64,000 bases of DNA from Oscillatoriales cyanobacterium (GCA_011390955.1 JAABRM010000010.1:116643-180642), one strand, 5' to 3'. Positions 8,542 to 18,242 are shown, counted from the stretch's first letter. Notes: generated by a model from the sequence alone, not told the origin. Made by a program: numbers and translations.

Positions 8542-9471
8542 ATGCGTGTCGAGCAGTTGCAAGCTTTTCTCTCGGTTGCGGAAACGGGCAGTTTTCAACA
8601 AGCGGCCCGACTCTGTGGGTTCACCCAATCCACTATTAGTCGGCAAATTCAAGCATTAGAAGCGGAAGTTGGATTGCCTTTATTTCATCGGACGGCTCAA
8701 GCGAAACTAACTGTGGGAGGCGAATGTTTCTTGCCCAGGGCGCGGAGAATTTGTCAGGAATGGCAAAAAGCTTTAGAAGAATTAGCCGAACTTCTGGACG
8801 GGAAACAGCCCGAATTATGTGTAGCCGCAATTCATTCCGTTTGTACTTATTATTTACCGCCAATTTTACAAAAATTTTGCCAGAATTATCCAGAGGTACA
8901 ACTGCGGGTGACAACTCTGGGCAGCGATCGCGCATTGAAAGTGCTCAAAGATGGCTTAGTTGACTTAGCCATTGTGATGCATAATCGCTTTTTAACCACC
9001 AGTCCAGAAATTGTCGTGGAAACTTTATACCAGGAATCCATTAAACTGTTAATGGCCGCGAATCATCCTTTGGCAAAATATGAACAAGTGCCTTGGACCG
9101 AACTAGCAAAATATCCCCAGGTCGTATTTAAAGATGGCTATGGGATGCAACGCTTAGTCCAAGAAAAATTTACCCAGCAAGGACTTAATCTCAAGGCAGC
9201 TTTAGAGTTAAATAGTCCTGAAGCTTTTCGCGGTGTAGTTCGCCAAGGGGAAATGATTGCTTTGTTGCCAGAAACTGCATTATTAGATGCGTACCACGAT
9301 CCAACTTTGGCGGTGCGATCGCTCTTGTCCGAAATCGACTCTCAGGGCAACGAAACATGGATCCGCCAAGTGGTGATGGTGACAACTCGCGATCGCTTAC
9401 AAATTCCCCCAATCCAAAAATTTTGGCAGCTAGTCCGGGAATCAATCACCGGGCAAATTCAGCAGGATTAA
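8542..9471 (+). CDS. LysR-family transcriptional regulator
   Basis: A 309-residue LysR-type regulator. The winged helix-turn-helix is at about residues 3-60 (FLSVAETGSFQQAARLCGFTQSTISRQIQALE, with family-typical spacing), a linker helix follows, then a periplasmic-binding-protein-like effector domain (about 90-300). The stop is 33 nt before the TrpD2-like gene on the same strand, so the two may be co-transcribed. Effector and target are unknown. Confidence 0.88.
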   Translation: MRVEQLQAFLSVAETGSFQQAARLCGFTQSTISRQIQALEAEVGLPLFHRTAQAKLTVGGECFLPRARRICQEWQKALEELAELLDGKQPELCVAAIHSVCTYYLPPILQKFCQNYPEVQLRVTTLGSDRALKVLKDGLVDLAIVMHNRFLTTSPEIVVETLYQESIKLLMAANHPLAKYEQVPWTELAKYPQVVFKDGYGMQRLVQEKFTQQGLNLKAALELNSPEAFRGVVRQGEMIALLPETALLDAYHDPTLAVRSLLSEIDSQGNETWIRQVVMVTTRDRLQIPPIQKFWQLVRESITGQIQQD

Positions 9472-9504
9472 TTTATATTAATTTACTTGTGAGTAGTCAT
9501 CATT

Positions 9505-10542
9505 ATGAGTATTCGTTTTCGAGAATTTATCCAAAAAATTGGCAGTGGCCCCCACACGGGGGAAAACTTAAATCGCCAAGAAGCCGCAGAAGCCATGGGG
9601 ATGATGTTACAGGAAGAAGCTACTCCGGCTCAAATCGGGGCTTTTTTGATTGCCCATCGAATTAAACGGCCCACGGGTGAAGAATTGGCCGGAATGTTGG
9701 ATGCTTATGAAGCACTCGGCCCGCAGTTAAGGCTTTCCGGGGTAAAACCAATGGTGTTCGGTTGTCCTTATGATGGGCGATCGCGCACCACTCCCATTCT
9801 CCCCATCACCGCCCTAATTCTCGCCAGCGTCGGTCAGCCGGTAATCATGCACGGTGGGGACAAAATGCCCACCAAATACGGCATTCCCTTAATCGACATT
9901 TGGCAAGGGTTGGGGATTAATTGGTCAACGCTTTCCCTGGTTCAAGTGCAGCAATTCATCGAAACCACAGGTCTGGGATTTATTTATCTGCCAAATCATT
10001 TCCCTCTCGCTGCGGGTTTAGTTCCCTACCGAGATCAACTGGGCAAACGTCCCCCGATCGCCACTGTAGAATTAATTTGGTCCCCCGTCGTCAGTGACTA
10101 TCATTTAGTCGCCGGTTTTGTCCATCCCCCAACCGAAAAAATGTTTCAAGATGCCTTAGTTTTGCGAGGAATCCAAGACTTTACCACCGTCAAAGGTTTA
10201 GAAGGCAGTTGTGATTTATCCCGCGATCGCACAGCCATCATCGGGATCTTCAAAAATGGTGAATTGCAGCGCCTACATTTAAATCCATACGACTATGACT
10301 TTGGCGGAAAAAACCCCACCATCTCGGAAACAACTACTGAACTGGTGGCTCAAATGCAAAATGTCTTACAAGGTAAATCATCAGAATTGATGCATTCGGC
10401 GATTTGGAACGGAGGATTTTACCTCTGGCATTGCGGCTTATGTCCAGACATAGAAACCGCCTTTGACACAGCGGAAAACTTACTGACTTCCGGTAAAGTC
10501 AACGCCAAGCTGCAAGAAGTGACGAGAATTATTGGTTATTAG
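9505..10542 (+). CDS. anthranilate phosphoribosyltransferase-like protein (TrpD2/YbiB type)
   Basis: A 345-residue protein of the glycosyltransferase-3 fold. The N-terminal helical domain (about 1-75, IGAFLIAHRIKRPTGEELAGMLDAYE) and the central domain match TrpD relatives, but the phosphoribosyl-pyrophosphate loop reads MHGGDKMPTKYG rather than the classic GTGGD. This is typical of the TrpD2 family, members of which bind nucleic acid rather than make tryptophan. The true TrpD is probably elsewhere in the genome. It follows the LysR gene closely. Confidence 0.8.
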   Translation: MSIRFREFIQKIGSGPHTGENLNRQEAAEAMGMMLQEEATPAQIGAFLIAHRIKRPTGEELAGMLDAYEALGPQLRLSGVKPMVFGCPYDGRSRTTPILPITALILASVGQPVIMHGGDKMPTKYGIPLIDIWQGLGINWSTLSLVQVQQFIETTGLGFIYLPNHFPLAAGLVPYRDQLGKRPPIATVELIWSPVVSDYHLVAGFVHPPTEKMFQDALVLRGIQDFTTVKGLEGSCDLSRDRTAIIGIFKNGELQRLHLNPYDYDFGGKNPTISETTTELVAQMQNVLQGKSSELMHSAIWNGGFYLWHCGLCPDIETAFDTAENLLTSGKVNAKLQEVTRIIGY

Positions 10543-10930
10543 TTGTTGGTTGTTGGTTGTTGGTTGTTGGTTGTTATTGGTTGTTAGTTGTTGGTTGTTT
10601 GTTGTTAGTTATTAGTTGTTGGTTGTTGGTTGTTGGTTATTGGTTGTTAGTTGCTGGTTATTAGTTATTAGTTGTTGGTTGGTTGTTATTAGTTGTTGGT
10701 TATTAGTTGTTGGTTATTAGTTGTTGGTTATTAGTTGTTGGTTATTAGTTTTTAGGGATTCCATCAACAACCAACAAACAAAGAATCCCTACCCAACAAA
10801 CAACAACCAACAAACAACAATCAACAACACCCCCCCCAACCCCCCCTTCAAGGGGGGGCAACCAACAAACAACAAACAACCAACAACAACCAACAAACAA
10901 CAACCAACAAACAACAAACAACAAACAACA
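10543..10930. repeat. inverted pair of heptamer arrays (TTGTTGG / CCAACAA)
   Basis: From the trpD2 stop to about 10755 the plus strand is built of GTTGTTG, GTTATTA and GTTGGTT units. From about 10765 to 10925 the complementary CAACAAAC/CAACCAA units run, so the two halves could pair as one very long imperfect hairpin. A CCCCCCTTCAAGGGGGGG palindrome sits in the second half (about 10841-10858). There are no conserved spacers, so this is not a CRISPR. Confidence 0.85.
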
Positions 10931-10934
10931 ACCC

Positions 10935-12056
10935 TTAACGATTCACCAACATTGGTCGGGCGATTTTTAGGGAGTCTAACAAGCGATCGACCAGAAAATG
11001 CTCTTGGAATAATTGACGAATATAGTCAACTTTCATCGCCTCGTGCAGTCGCACTTTACCCAAACTGCCGCTAATAATTTCTACAGTGGTCAAAGTATCC
11101 AGGTCTACGGATAAAACTGGCACCTCCGCTTCCTCAGCGCGAGCTAAAATAACCGGAGAAGGACGAAGATTTCCCGTGACAATCAGACAATGGGTGGAAG
11201 TTTCCAAAGCCGCTAACTGAATATCCGTCCGACCACCCCCAGTCACTACGGCCATATTAATTCCCGTCGATAAATACTTCAACGCCGAGTTAACATTCAT
11301 GGCGCCAATTTTCAGGCTTTCTACGATTAAGTTCAAACGGTCAGATCGGCAAAGCACTTGGGCATTCAACCGTTCTGCTAATTCTCCGACACTGACACCA
11401 CCTAAGAAAGGAATTTTCGGTAACATAGCAAAAACTGGAATATTTTGTTCTTCCAGAAATGGCTTAATTAAAGTCTCTGTTTCCGCTAAATATTCCGGGG
11501 GAATATCATTCAAAACCACACCGATCGGGCGATCGCCCAATCGTTGTTTAGCCGATAATAACATCTCCACCGCTTCTGGGGACTCAAACCGCGTCACCAA
11601 CAACACAGAAGCATCAACCAATTCGGCGATATCTGGCAAAGATAAGTGATAAATATAGCCCTCATCTAAAGTCGCTGGCCCTTCCATAATCACAATATCG
11701 CCGTCGATCTTAGCCAAAGACTCTTGCAGAGAATTTTGATATTTGAGTAAGTCTTGATTGGCGACTAAGCGTTCTTTAAAGAGTTGATTTCCTAAAAATA
11801 GTACGGTTTTCCCTAGATTTTTATCGGACAAATTTAAGGTTTTGGCCAAAAACTTTAAATCTTCATCCACGGGACTTGGATCGCATTCACGGTCGCATCT
11901 GCCCACAGGTTTTGTGTAAGCAATTTCCAGGCCGCGTTCCTGGAGTTGTTGACTAATTCCCAGAATAGTAGTTGATTTACCACTATAGGCTTCTGTTGAC
12001 CCAATCAACAAATACTTTGACTGCGGTTTTTTTTTGGTTGAATTAAGATTTTGCAC
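10935..12056 (-). CDS. BioD-like P-loop ATPase with DRTGG domain
   Basis: A 373-residue protein usually annotated as a phosphotransacetylase-family or cobyrinate-synthase-like protein. The N-terminal deviant P-loop is GSTEAYSGKST (19-29), and MEGPA and LVTRFE mark the rest of a BioD/CobQ-type nucleotide-binding domain (to about 205). A DRTGG domain follows (about 215-325, with TGGGRTDIQLAALE). DRTGG domains accompany Pta and are thought to be regulatory. There is no acetyltransferase domain here, so the enzymatic role is open. Downstream it meets the heptamer array. Confidence 0.75.
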   Translation of the reverse strand: MQNLNSTKKKPQSKYLLIGSTEAYSGKSTTILGISQQLQERGLEIAYTKPVGRCDRECDPSPVDEDLKFLAKTLNLSDKNLGKTVLFLGNQLFKERLVANQDLLKYQNSLQESLAKIDGDIVIMEGPATLDEGYIYHLSLPDIAELVDASVLLVTRFESPEAVEMLLSAKQRLGDRPIGVVLNDIPPEYLAETETLIKPFLEEQNIPVFAMLPKIPFLGGVSVGELAERLNAQVLCRSDRLNLIVESLKIGAMNVNSALKYLSTGINMAVVTGGGRTDIQLAALETSTHCLIVTGNLRPSPVILARAEEAEVPVLSVDLDTLTTVEIISGSLGKVRLHEAMKVDYIRQLFQEHFLVDRLLDSLKIARPMLVNR

Positions 12057-12426
12057 GATTGATTTCCTTTTATTTAGTAAACAATAATTCCGGGCAAATT
12101 GCTGCCTTTACAGTTCTTGAATGGTCATTTTTTTGAACCATTAGAGGTAGCCAGGGAAATTCCTCTCGATTTTGGCAAAAAAAGCCCCGCCTAACTTATA
12201 TCTGTTCACCCATCTTTGCCAGATATTCCTGCTGCTTAAATATTTACAGCGGTTATTATTCGGATGAAGTACAGAGGTTTTCTGGATTCTAGCGGGCGCG
12301 GGAATGACACATTTTTTTTGTAGTTCATAACTCTGACAATTGCTATAATTGTTTATGCATTGCCTGATTCATTAGTCATTACATTAGTTATTTTATTAGT
12401 CATTAGTCATTGCCTTAGTCATTGCT
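12057..12426. other. gene-free region with a MITE copy and TTAGTCAT repeats
   Basis: No coding signal seen. It contains the type B MITE at 12245-12347 and, at about 12365-12432, tandem units of ATTAGTCATT/GCCTTAGTCATT that run into the 3' end of the next gene. Confidence 0.6.
12245..12347 (+). mobile_element. MITE-like element type B
   Basis: About 103 bp: TACAGCGGTTATT at the left end and GACAATTGCTATA at the right end are inverted repeats, with a mutated central hairpin (GGATTCTAGC.GCGCGGGAAT) in between. It is clearly homologous to 5545-5646, including the shared GTTCATAACTCTGACAA right arm. Confidence 0.65.
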
Positions 12427-12810
12427 TTAGTCATGCCGTTGGAGTAATCTTTTATAAAATCCTTTACTAAAATCCACTATATGATGACGCCGGTGATTTT
12501 CAATTAATTCAATTAAAAAATTAATAAAATCAACATTGGTCATGTTTAGTTGATAACTTAAATCCGCATTGCCATCAAACTGAACTCGGCAGCGTGTGGG
12601 GTCAGCGGGAAGTGAAGAAACTTGCCAAGTAGCCACAAACTTAATATTTTCTCCCCCTTCAATTTTTCTTTCCCCTTCTAGATGCCCTTGGCGATAAAGG
12701 GTGATTGCTCTGGGTAATAACACCCGTTTTTTCTCTTGGGTATAATAAGGTAAATAGATGCCGACAATTCTTTTATCGGCGGGTTGTAACTGCTCTAAAT
12801 TTGTTGCCAT
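12427..12810 (-). CDS. hypothetical cyanobacterial protein
   Basis: A 127-residue soluble protein that I do not recognise. An ATG follows a very strong Shine-Dalgarno (AAAGGAGG), indicating real, well-translated coding sequence. The protein appears to be a small alpha/beta domain, with beta-strand-like stretches at 14-65 and a basic His/Arg-rich C-terminus (NHRRHHIVDFSKGFYKRLLQRHD). No cofactor motif or membrane helix is visible. It is monocistronic. Confidence 0.7.
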   Translation of the reverse strand: MATNLEQLQPADKRIVGIYLPYYTQEKKRVLLPRAITLYRQGHLEGERKIEGGENIKFVATWQVSSLPADPTRCRVQFDGNADLSYQLNMTNVDFINFLIELIENHRRHHIVDFSKGFYKRLLQRHD

Positions 12811-13090
12811 CTGTACCCTCCTTTACTTGGCTGGATCGATTGTTTTGAGCCAAAATATCTCGCTCTCATTAATGATAATGAGTGGCTCAATTTCGCGCAA
12901 ATCATTATAATTGCTGAATAATTGCTGATTTTTGGTCAATGGTTCCCCAATCTTGGTTGTTTGATGTTTCATAGTAAATTTATCTTCAATTAATTTACCA
13001 TAGGATTTTTACTATGACTTATTTTAACCTCAAGAAATTATTAAATTTGTCTAACGGCGTTGACTGACACCCGTTAGTTTTTCATAAAAT
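12811..13090. other. intergenic region, upstream of the hypothetical gene
   Basis: AT-rich sequence with no gene seen. CATTAATGATAATG near 12867 is a small imperfect palindrome. No clear promoter can be assigned by eye. Confidence 0.4.
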
Positions 13091-13408
13091 TCAAGATTCT
13101 TCATCAAAAATCAAGGTTAAAGGTTTCAATAACTGAATGAGTATAAAATCAAAGGAATTCATGGCTGACCGTGAGTCGGTTCCCATGAATCGTTTTCCAG
13201 CATTTTTTGTCCGTGGGTAAGCTGTCAGCATTTTCCCGGAAATGATGGGACTGACCTGACGACCGATCCTGACACCCCTAGGAGTTAGAGAGACCCAGCG
13301 ATCGCCGCGATCGCCCAAAAGGAAAAAATTATCGTTGCCCCGATCGCCAATAGACCAACTTAGAGAAACTTTCTGTTTTAATCCTGGCACGAGCGGGGAT
13401 CTAGGCAA
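13091..13408 (-). CDS. doubtful 105-residue ORF
   Basis: A TTG-started ORF with AAGGG about 5 nt upstream. The product is basic, with repeated GDRG motifs partly created by HIP1-like CGATCG sites. No domain is recognised and the composition is only weakly protein-like. It could be a small gene, a gene remnant, or non-coding. The stretch to the next gene (13409-13565) holds nothing else I can support. Confidence 0.25.
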   Translation of the reverse strand: MPRSPLVPGLKQKVSLSWSIGDRGNDNFFLLGDRGDRWVSLTPRGVRIGRQVSPIISGKMLTAYPRTKNAGKRFMGTDSRSAMNSFDFILIQLLKPLTLIFDEES

Positions 13409-13565
13409 GAACCCTTAATTTTTCCCCAAAACTGGCAGGCAATAAGGATGTGGTATTTTTAGCTACAATAACTCATTTAGAGTTTTTATGGAAGCGAGAG
13501 ATGATAAAATTTATCTCTCGTTTTAAGCAAACACGATCGTTATTAGTATTTAACTGTGATTACCT

Positions 13566-14993
13566 ATGCCAGCAAATTCCTGGCCTGAAAACCATTCTTA
13601 CAGAAATTTTCCGCCCCTTAGAGCGATTTTGTATAACCTGTCGGATTCCGAGGAGGCCGAAATAGATCCGGCGATCGCCTATTCTTATTCAGGATATGAA
13701 GGTCGTCGGGCTAAAGCTGCCATTCTTTTGATCGTCGCCTGGACTGGCACCATTGCCCTTCATTTAGTTTCCTGGGGGTTCTGGTTAGTGGTGGGCTTTA
13801 CGGGACTGCTTTGCTTTCAGGCATTGCGGATTTTGCTGGCACGTCCCCATGCAACTCCAGAACCGTTAGCGGAGGGGGATCGAAGCCAATGGCCTTCGGT
13901 GTCCCTGCTGGTGGCGGCGAAAAATGAGGAGGCAGTGATTGCCCGACTGGTGAAAATGCTTTGTCATCAAGATTATCCCACGGAAAAATATGAAGTGTGG
14001 GTGATTGATGATTGCAGTAGCGATCGCACCCCGGAAATCTTGCAAGCCCTGACCCAAGAATATCCTAACCTCAAGATACTCCGGCGGCCTGCCAATGCCA
14101 AGGGGGGCAAATCCGGCGCCCTAAATGAAGTTTTGTTAAAAACCCAAGGGGATTTCTTAGGAGTCTTTGATGCGGATGCCCAAGTCCCCCCGGATATGCT
14201 GCGACGGTTGCTGCCCATGTTCAACGCAGCACGAGTCGGCGCCGTGCAAATGCAAAAGGTGATTGCCAATGCGCCGCTAAATTTCTGGACGCGGGGCCAA
14301 GAAGCGGAAATGGCTTTAGACCTGTATTTCCAGCAACAACGCATAGCGGTTAACGGCATTGGGGAACTGCGCGGAAATGGTCAGTTTGTCAGACGCAGCG
14401 CTTTAGACAGTTGTGGGGGATGGAATGAATTGACCATTACCGATGACCTGGATCTGACCATGCGGTTACATTTAGATGGCTGGGATATTGAGGCGATCGC
14501 TTTTCCGGCAGCGATCGAAGAGGGTGTCACCAGCCTCAAAGCCCTGTGGCATCAGCGCAACCGTTGGGGAGAAGGGGGCTATCAACGCTATCTAGATTAC
14601 TGGCGGTTGATTTTCACCAACCGAATTGACTTGCTCAAAACTTGGGATATGTTTGGGTTTTGGATCATGCAGTATTTCTTACCCAATGCCGCAGTCCCAG
14701 ATTTACTCATGGCGATTTATCTCAAACATTTGCCGGTAATGAGTCCTCTGACCACTTTGGCCATTTCCCTCTCTTTGGTGGGAATGTTTACAGGTCTGCG
14801 TCGGGGCAATCCGCAGCAGAAATTAACTGTGGCGACCTTCTTCGGCAACTTGGTCAAAACCTTACGCGGCACATTATATATGTTGCACTGGTTTGTCATT
14901 GTTGCCAGTGTGGGAATGCGAATTTCCGTCCGTCCCAAGCAGTTGAAATGGGTCAAAACCGTCCATCAAGGCACTGGGGAATTGCAGCTATAG
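13566..14993 (+). CDS. GT2 glycosyltransferase, probable monoglucosyldiacylglycerol synthase (MgdA-like)
   Basis: A 475-residue membrane glycosyltransferase of family GT2. Two N-terminal helices (about 50-92) precede the catalytic domain with the processive-type motifs DD (148-149), DAD (202-204), TDD (292-294) and QRNRW (330-334). Further membrane helices lie at about 350-450. Length, topology and motifs agree with Synechocystis Sll1377, which transfers glucose from UDP-glucose to diacylglycerol, the first step of cyanobacterial galactolipid synthesis. The specific substrate is inferred from this resemblance; a polysaccharide synthase of the same fold is the alternative. Confidence 0.75.
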   Translation: MPANSWPENHSYRNFPPLRAILYNLSDSEEAEIDPAIAYSYSGYEGRRAKAAILLIVAWTGTIALHLVSWGFWLVVGFTGLLCFQALRILLARPHATPEPLAEGDRSQWPSVSLLVAAKNEEAVIARLVKMLCHQDYPTEKYEVWVIDDCSSDRTPEILQALTQEYPNLKILRRPANAKGGKSGALNEVLLKTQGDFLGVFDADAQVPPDMLRRLLPMFNAARVGAVQMQKVIANAPLNFWTRGQEAEMALDLYFQQQRIAVNGIGELRGNGQFVRRSALDSCGGWNELTITDDLDLTMRLHLDGWDIEAIAFPAAIEEGVTSLKALWHQRNRWGEGGYQRYLDYWRLIFTNRIDLLKTWDMFGFWIMQYFLPNAAVPDLLMAIYLKHLPVMSPLTTLAISLSLVGMFTGLRRGNPQQKLTVATFFGNLVKTLRGTLYMLHWFVIVASVGMRISVRPKQLKWVKTVHQGTGELQL

Positions 14994-14999
14994 CGCCTT

Positions 15000-15265
15000 G
15001 CGTCGGGGGTGCAGGGGTGCAGGGGTGCAGGGGCGATCCGATGGCGGTGGTCGCCCCGGAGCTTCTGGTGCAGGGGAGCGGGGGTGCGGGGGAGCGGGGG
15101 TGCGGGGGAGCGGGGGAGATATTTTTCACCTCATCTCCTCTGCTCCTCTGCCCCTCATCCGACGGCGGGCCGATGGCAGGCCCCCCCCTGCCCCTCTGCT
15201 CCTCTGCTCCTCTGCTCCTCTGCTCCTCTGCTCCTCTGCTCCTCTGCTCCCTCTGCCCTAGCGAT
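15000..15265. repeat. G/C-rich tandem repeats (GGTGCAGGG, GGGGGAGCG, CTCCTCTG)
   Basis: The region has GTGCAGGG units first, then GGGGGAGC/GGGGGTGC units, then eight-plus copies of CTGCTCCT running to the next stop codon. The purine-rich and pyrimidine-rich halves are partly complementary and can pair. Long open frames in this stretch are translation artefacts of the repeat. Confidence 0.85.
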
Positions 15266-15267
15266 CG

Positions 15268-17313
15268 CTAACTCTTGCCATTATCACTGCTTTGGGTAGC
15301 CAGAACTCGTTCGGCTAATTTGTCGGGGACTTCTTGGAGGTGGTCAAACTTCCAGTTAAAGAAGCCGACACCCATTGTGAGCGATCGCAACTCCACAATC
15401 AAATCCTGCATTTCCGCTTGGGGCAAATACGCCGAAACCTTATCCCAGCCCTTCCAATCACTCATGGGTTCATAGCCGAGGATTTGGCCGCGACGCCCAC
15501 TAATAATCTGCATCATATTGGAAGTAAAATCACTGGGAGCACAAATCTCCACTGAGGCAATGGGTTCCAGCAACGTAGGGCTGCATTTCGCCATCCCTTC
15601 CTGCATTGCTGTCCGGGCTGCCAACTTAAACGACTGTTCATTACTATCCACCGAGTGATAAGAACCATCGGTTAAAGTCACCGCCACATCCACCACCGGG
15701 AAGCCCAACAGACCTTTCACCAGGGACTCGCGCACCCCAATTTCCACCCCAGGGATATACTGCTTCGGCACCACACCGCCCACAATCTTCTCTTTAAATT
15801 CAAAGCCTTGCCCGCGCTCTTGTGGGTGAATACTCAGATACACATCCCCAAACATCCCATGTCCGCCACTTTGGTGCTTATAACGTCCATGTACTTTTTC
15901 CGCTGCTTTGCGAATCGTTTCCTTATAAGGAACATGGGGCACATGAGTGGTCATCGGCAAATTATACTTCCGCTGTAGGCGATCGAGTGCTACTTTCAGA
16001 TGAACATCCCCCTGACCCCAAAGAACAATCTCGTGGGTATCCGCATTTTGTTCCCAAGTTAAAGATGGGTCTTCTTCCAGCAGTTTACTCATCGCCGCAC
16101 TGATTTTTACCTCATCACTGCGTTTTTCCGTCGTCACCGCCAAAGCAAACACTGGCGGAATCATTGGTGCTTTGGGTAAATCTACTTTTAACTTGGCATT
16201 ACTCGTCGTCAAAATATCCCCGGTAGCAATTCCTTCCATGCGAGCCAACGCCACCAAATCCCCGGCAGCAGCAGTCTGCACGCTTTGGGTTTGCTGACCC
16301 ATCATAAGATACATCCCACCAACGCGCACGCCATTTAAGCTCATACCATCAGTGAGTTCCCCTTGCCAAACCCGCGCCAGAGAGAGTTTACCGCCTTGAG
16401 GGGTGTAATAGGTTTTCACCACTTGTGCCACCGTATCCTGGGCATTGGGCTTCAATCCTCGGCGTTCTGCGGTTAAGCTGGGTTCTGGGGCTTCCCGAAC
16501 CAGGGCATCTAACAGCGGTCGTACCCCGTAGTCTTGTTCCGCAATGCCCATGAACACCGGCACAATCAAATCCGCCCCTAACTCCATTTTCAGGTCTTTA
16601 ACAATTTCGTCTTGGGACGGTTCGATTTCCTCTAAGAGTTCTTCGAGGAGATGGTCGTCAAAATTGGCCAACTCTTCGAGCATTTCCTGACGAGCGGCGT
16701 GTTCTTCGTCTTTCAATTCTTCAGGCATCGGCACTGGATCCGCCTCAGCCCCCGCATGATAATGATAGGCTTGCTCGGTTACGAGGTCGATAAAGCCCAC
16801 CAGGTCATCGCCTTTGCGAATGGGATATTGATGCGGGACCAAAGGACGGCTGGAAACAGTTTTCAGGGCATGGAGTACATCCATGAAGCTGTTTTTTGAC
16901 CGATCCATTTTGTTGATAAAAACGATGTGGGGAATTTCCCAGTCATCTAGGAACTTAAAGATCGGTGAGAGGGTGAGAACGCGGCTGACTTCCGCTTCGC
17001 AAACCACGATCGCGGCTCCGGCACCCATCAGCGCATTATAAGTTTCTTGGGCGAATTCTACCGAACCAGGGCAGTCAAGGAAGTTGAAGCGAATATCCTT
17101 GTAAACGGTGCTGGCGGCGGATACTTCTACACTCATTTGACGGGCGCGAGCTTCAGGGGAACTGTCGCCAACGGTGTTGCCATCTTTCACTGTCCCTTTG
17201 CGGGCAATGGCATTGGTGACATAGAGGACACTTTCCAAAAATGAGGTTTTGCCACTTAAATAAGGGCCAACAATTGCCACATTCCGCACGCCCGATGCAA
17301 CTTTATCAGTCAT
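15268..17313 (-). CDS. elongation factor G-like translational GTPase (divergent paralogue)
   Basis: A 681-residue EF-G family protein. The G domain has a deviant P-loop GPYLSGKT (16-23), DCPG (80-83) instead of DTPG, and NKMD (134-137). EF-G domains II-V follow, including the domain IV/V region (HGRYKHQSGGHGMFGDV and CAPSDFTSNMMQIISGRRG). Cyanobacteria carry canonical EF-G next to the str operon plus such divergent copies; this gene is isolated from ribosomal genes. A specialised role in translocation, recycling or stress is possible but not shown. The start follows AAGGAG. Confidence 0.82.
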   Translation of the reverse strand: MTDKVASGVRNVAIVGPYLSGKTSFLESVLYVTNAIARKGTVKDGNTVGDSSPEARARQMSVEVSAASTVYKDIRFNFLDCPGSVEFAQETYNALMGAGAAIVVCEAEVSRVLTLSPIFKFLDDWEIPHIVFINKMDRSKNSFMDVLHALKTVSSRPLVPHQYPIRKGDDLVGFIDLVTEQAYHYHAGAEADPVPMPEELKDEEHAARQEMLEELANFDDHLLEELLEEIEPSQDEIVKDLKMELGADLIVPVFMGIAEQDYGVRPLLDALVREAPEPSLTAERRGLKPNAQDTVAQVVKTYYTPQGGKLSLARVWQGELTDGMSLNGVRVGGMYLMMGQQTQSVQTAAAGDLVALARMEGIATGDILTTSNAKLKVDLPKAPMIPPVFALAVTTEKRSDEVKISAAMSKLLEEDPSLTWEQNADTHEIVLWGQGDVHLKVALDRLQRKYNLPMTTHVPHVPYKETIRKAAEKVHGRYKHQSGGHGMFGDVYLSIHPQERGQGFEFKEKIVGGVVPKQYIPGVEIGVRESLVKGLLGFPVVDVAVTLTDGSYHSVDSNEQSFKLAARTAMQEGMAKCSPTLLEPIASVEICAPSDFTSNMMQIISGRRGQILGYEPMSDWKGWDKVSAYLPQAEMQDLIVELRSLTMGVGFFNWKFDHLQEVPDKLAERVLATQSSDNGKS

Positions 17314-18242
17314 AGCTTGCTCCTTCTTCTCGAAAACTTAAGAAAGATTGAAATTTCAGCCATTTAGGTGAAAATGAGGTTAAAATAGCGATCGGTCTAC
17401 CATTAACTTACATTTAACTTAGTATTTTTGATCTACCTTGGCGAAAATTCAACTCTTAGATTACCTGTAGTTTAACTGATTACATTATAAAGTTAAATGT
17501 CAGGAAAAGATATAAATTTTTATTAAAAAAAATGGCAGAATGTTAATTAACCTTAAGAAAAGAGACTTTTCCGCCAGATAGCGCAAAAGTCACTTATTTT
17601 TTTGGTATATTTGTCGATAATTTGTGGTATATTTGTCAACAATAGCCAATTCTGGCTTCGATCGCGGCTCACTCCCCTCAATTCCCCTTAAAAAGGGTTA
17701 ATTTTGCGCTATTAAAAGCCTTTTCTATATTTAGAGAAATTTTCAGAGATTCGTAGGGTGGGCAAAAATACTCACCCTACCATATTTATTATATGATGGT
17801 GGAGTTTTGCCCACCCTACAAGATAAATACTTTGATAAAAAATCGCTGCCACCACTACCTTTAAAAAGGGGGTATTTTGATAATTTTGTTCTCTTGTATA
17901 ATTGTAATATTAATTAAAAAAATTATTGCGACGATTTCGAGGTTAATTTGGACGCAATGCTTGCGCCCCTAAAGAGGCATAAATTTTGGGAAATGGTATT
18001 AATTTGGGCGCAATGCTTGCGCCCAAAGAAGGAAATCAATTTATGTTGTAGGGGCGCAATGCTTGCGCCCCTAATGTTGCATATTTGGTAATTAGAAATG
18101 GGATAAAATTGACCCAGCTTCCGATTAGGTTAAAGGAGGGGTATTTTTTGATTTTTTGATTTTTTGATTTGGTAAACCCAGTCTTATGTTTGGAGAATAT
18201 GGTTTAAAATACTGAGAGGTAAGCCCCAAGCGCAAATAATAT
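17314..18242. repeat. 930-bp gene-free region rich in dispersed palindromes
   Basis: No gene found. It contains GTAGGGTGGGCAAAAATACTCACCCTAC (split palindrome, 17753-17780), a reverse copy TTTTGCCCACCCTAC (near 17805), AAAAAGGG-type remnants near 17690 and 17870, and three copies of GGCGCAATGCTTGCGCC (near 17951, 18005 and 18052). The last is extended to TAGGGGCGCAAT..GCCCCTA. GATTTTTT repeats lie near 18150. Confidence 0.75.

Noticed and set aside
9505..10542. Genuine tryptophan-pathway trpD
   Set aside because: The GTGGD phosphoribosyl loop is replaced by HGGDKMPTK and the protein fits TrpD2-like family members better; no other trp genes are adjacent.
10543..10930. CRISPR-like array
   Set aside because: Units are 7 bp and contiguous, with no unique spacers of uniform length and no cas genes; it is an STRR-type tandem repeat. 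The same applies to 50174-50354 and 59112-59332.
14998..15299. Overlapping plus-strand frames of 87-209 residues after the glycosyltransferase
   Set aside because: They are translations of CTCCTCTG and GGGTGCAGG tandem repeats (runs of LLCSSAP), with no protein-like composition.
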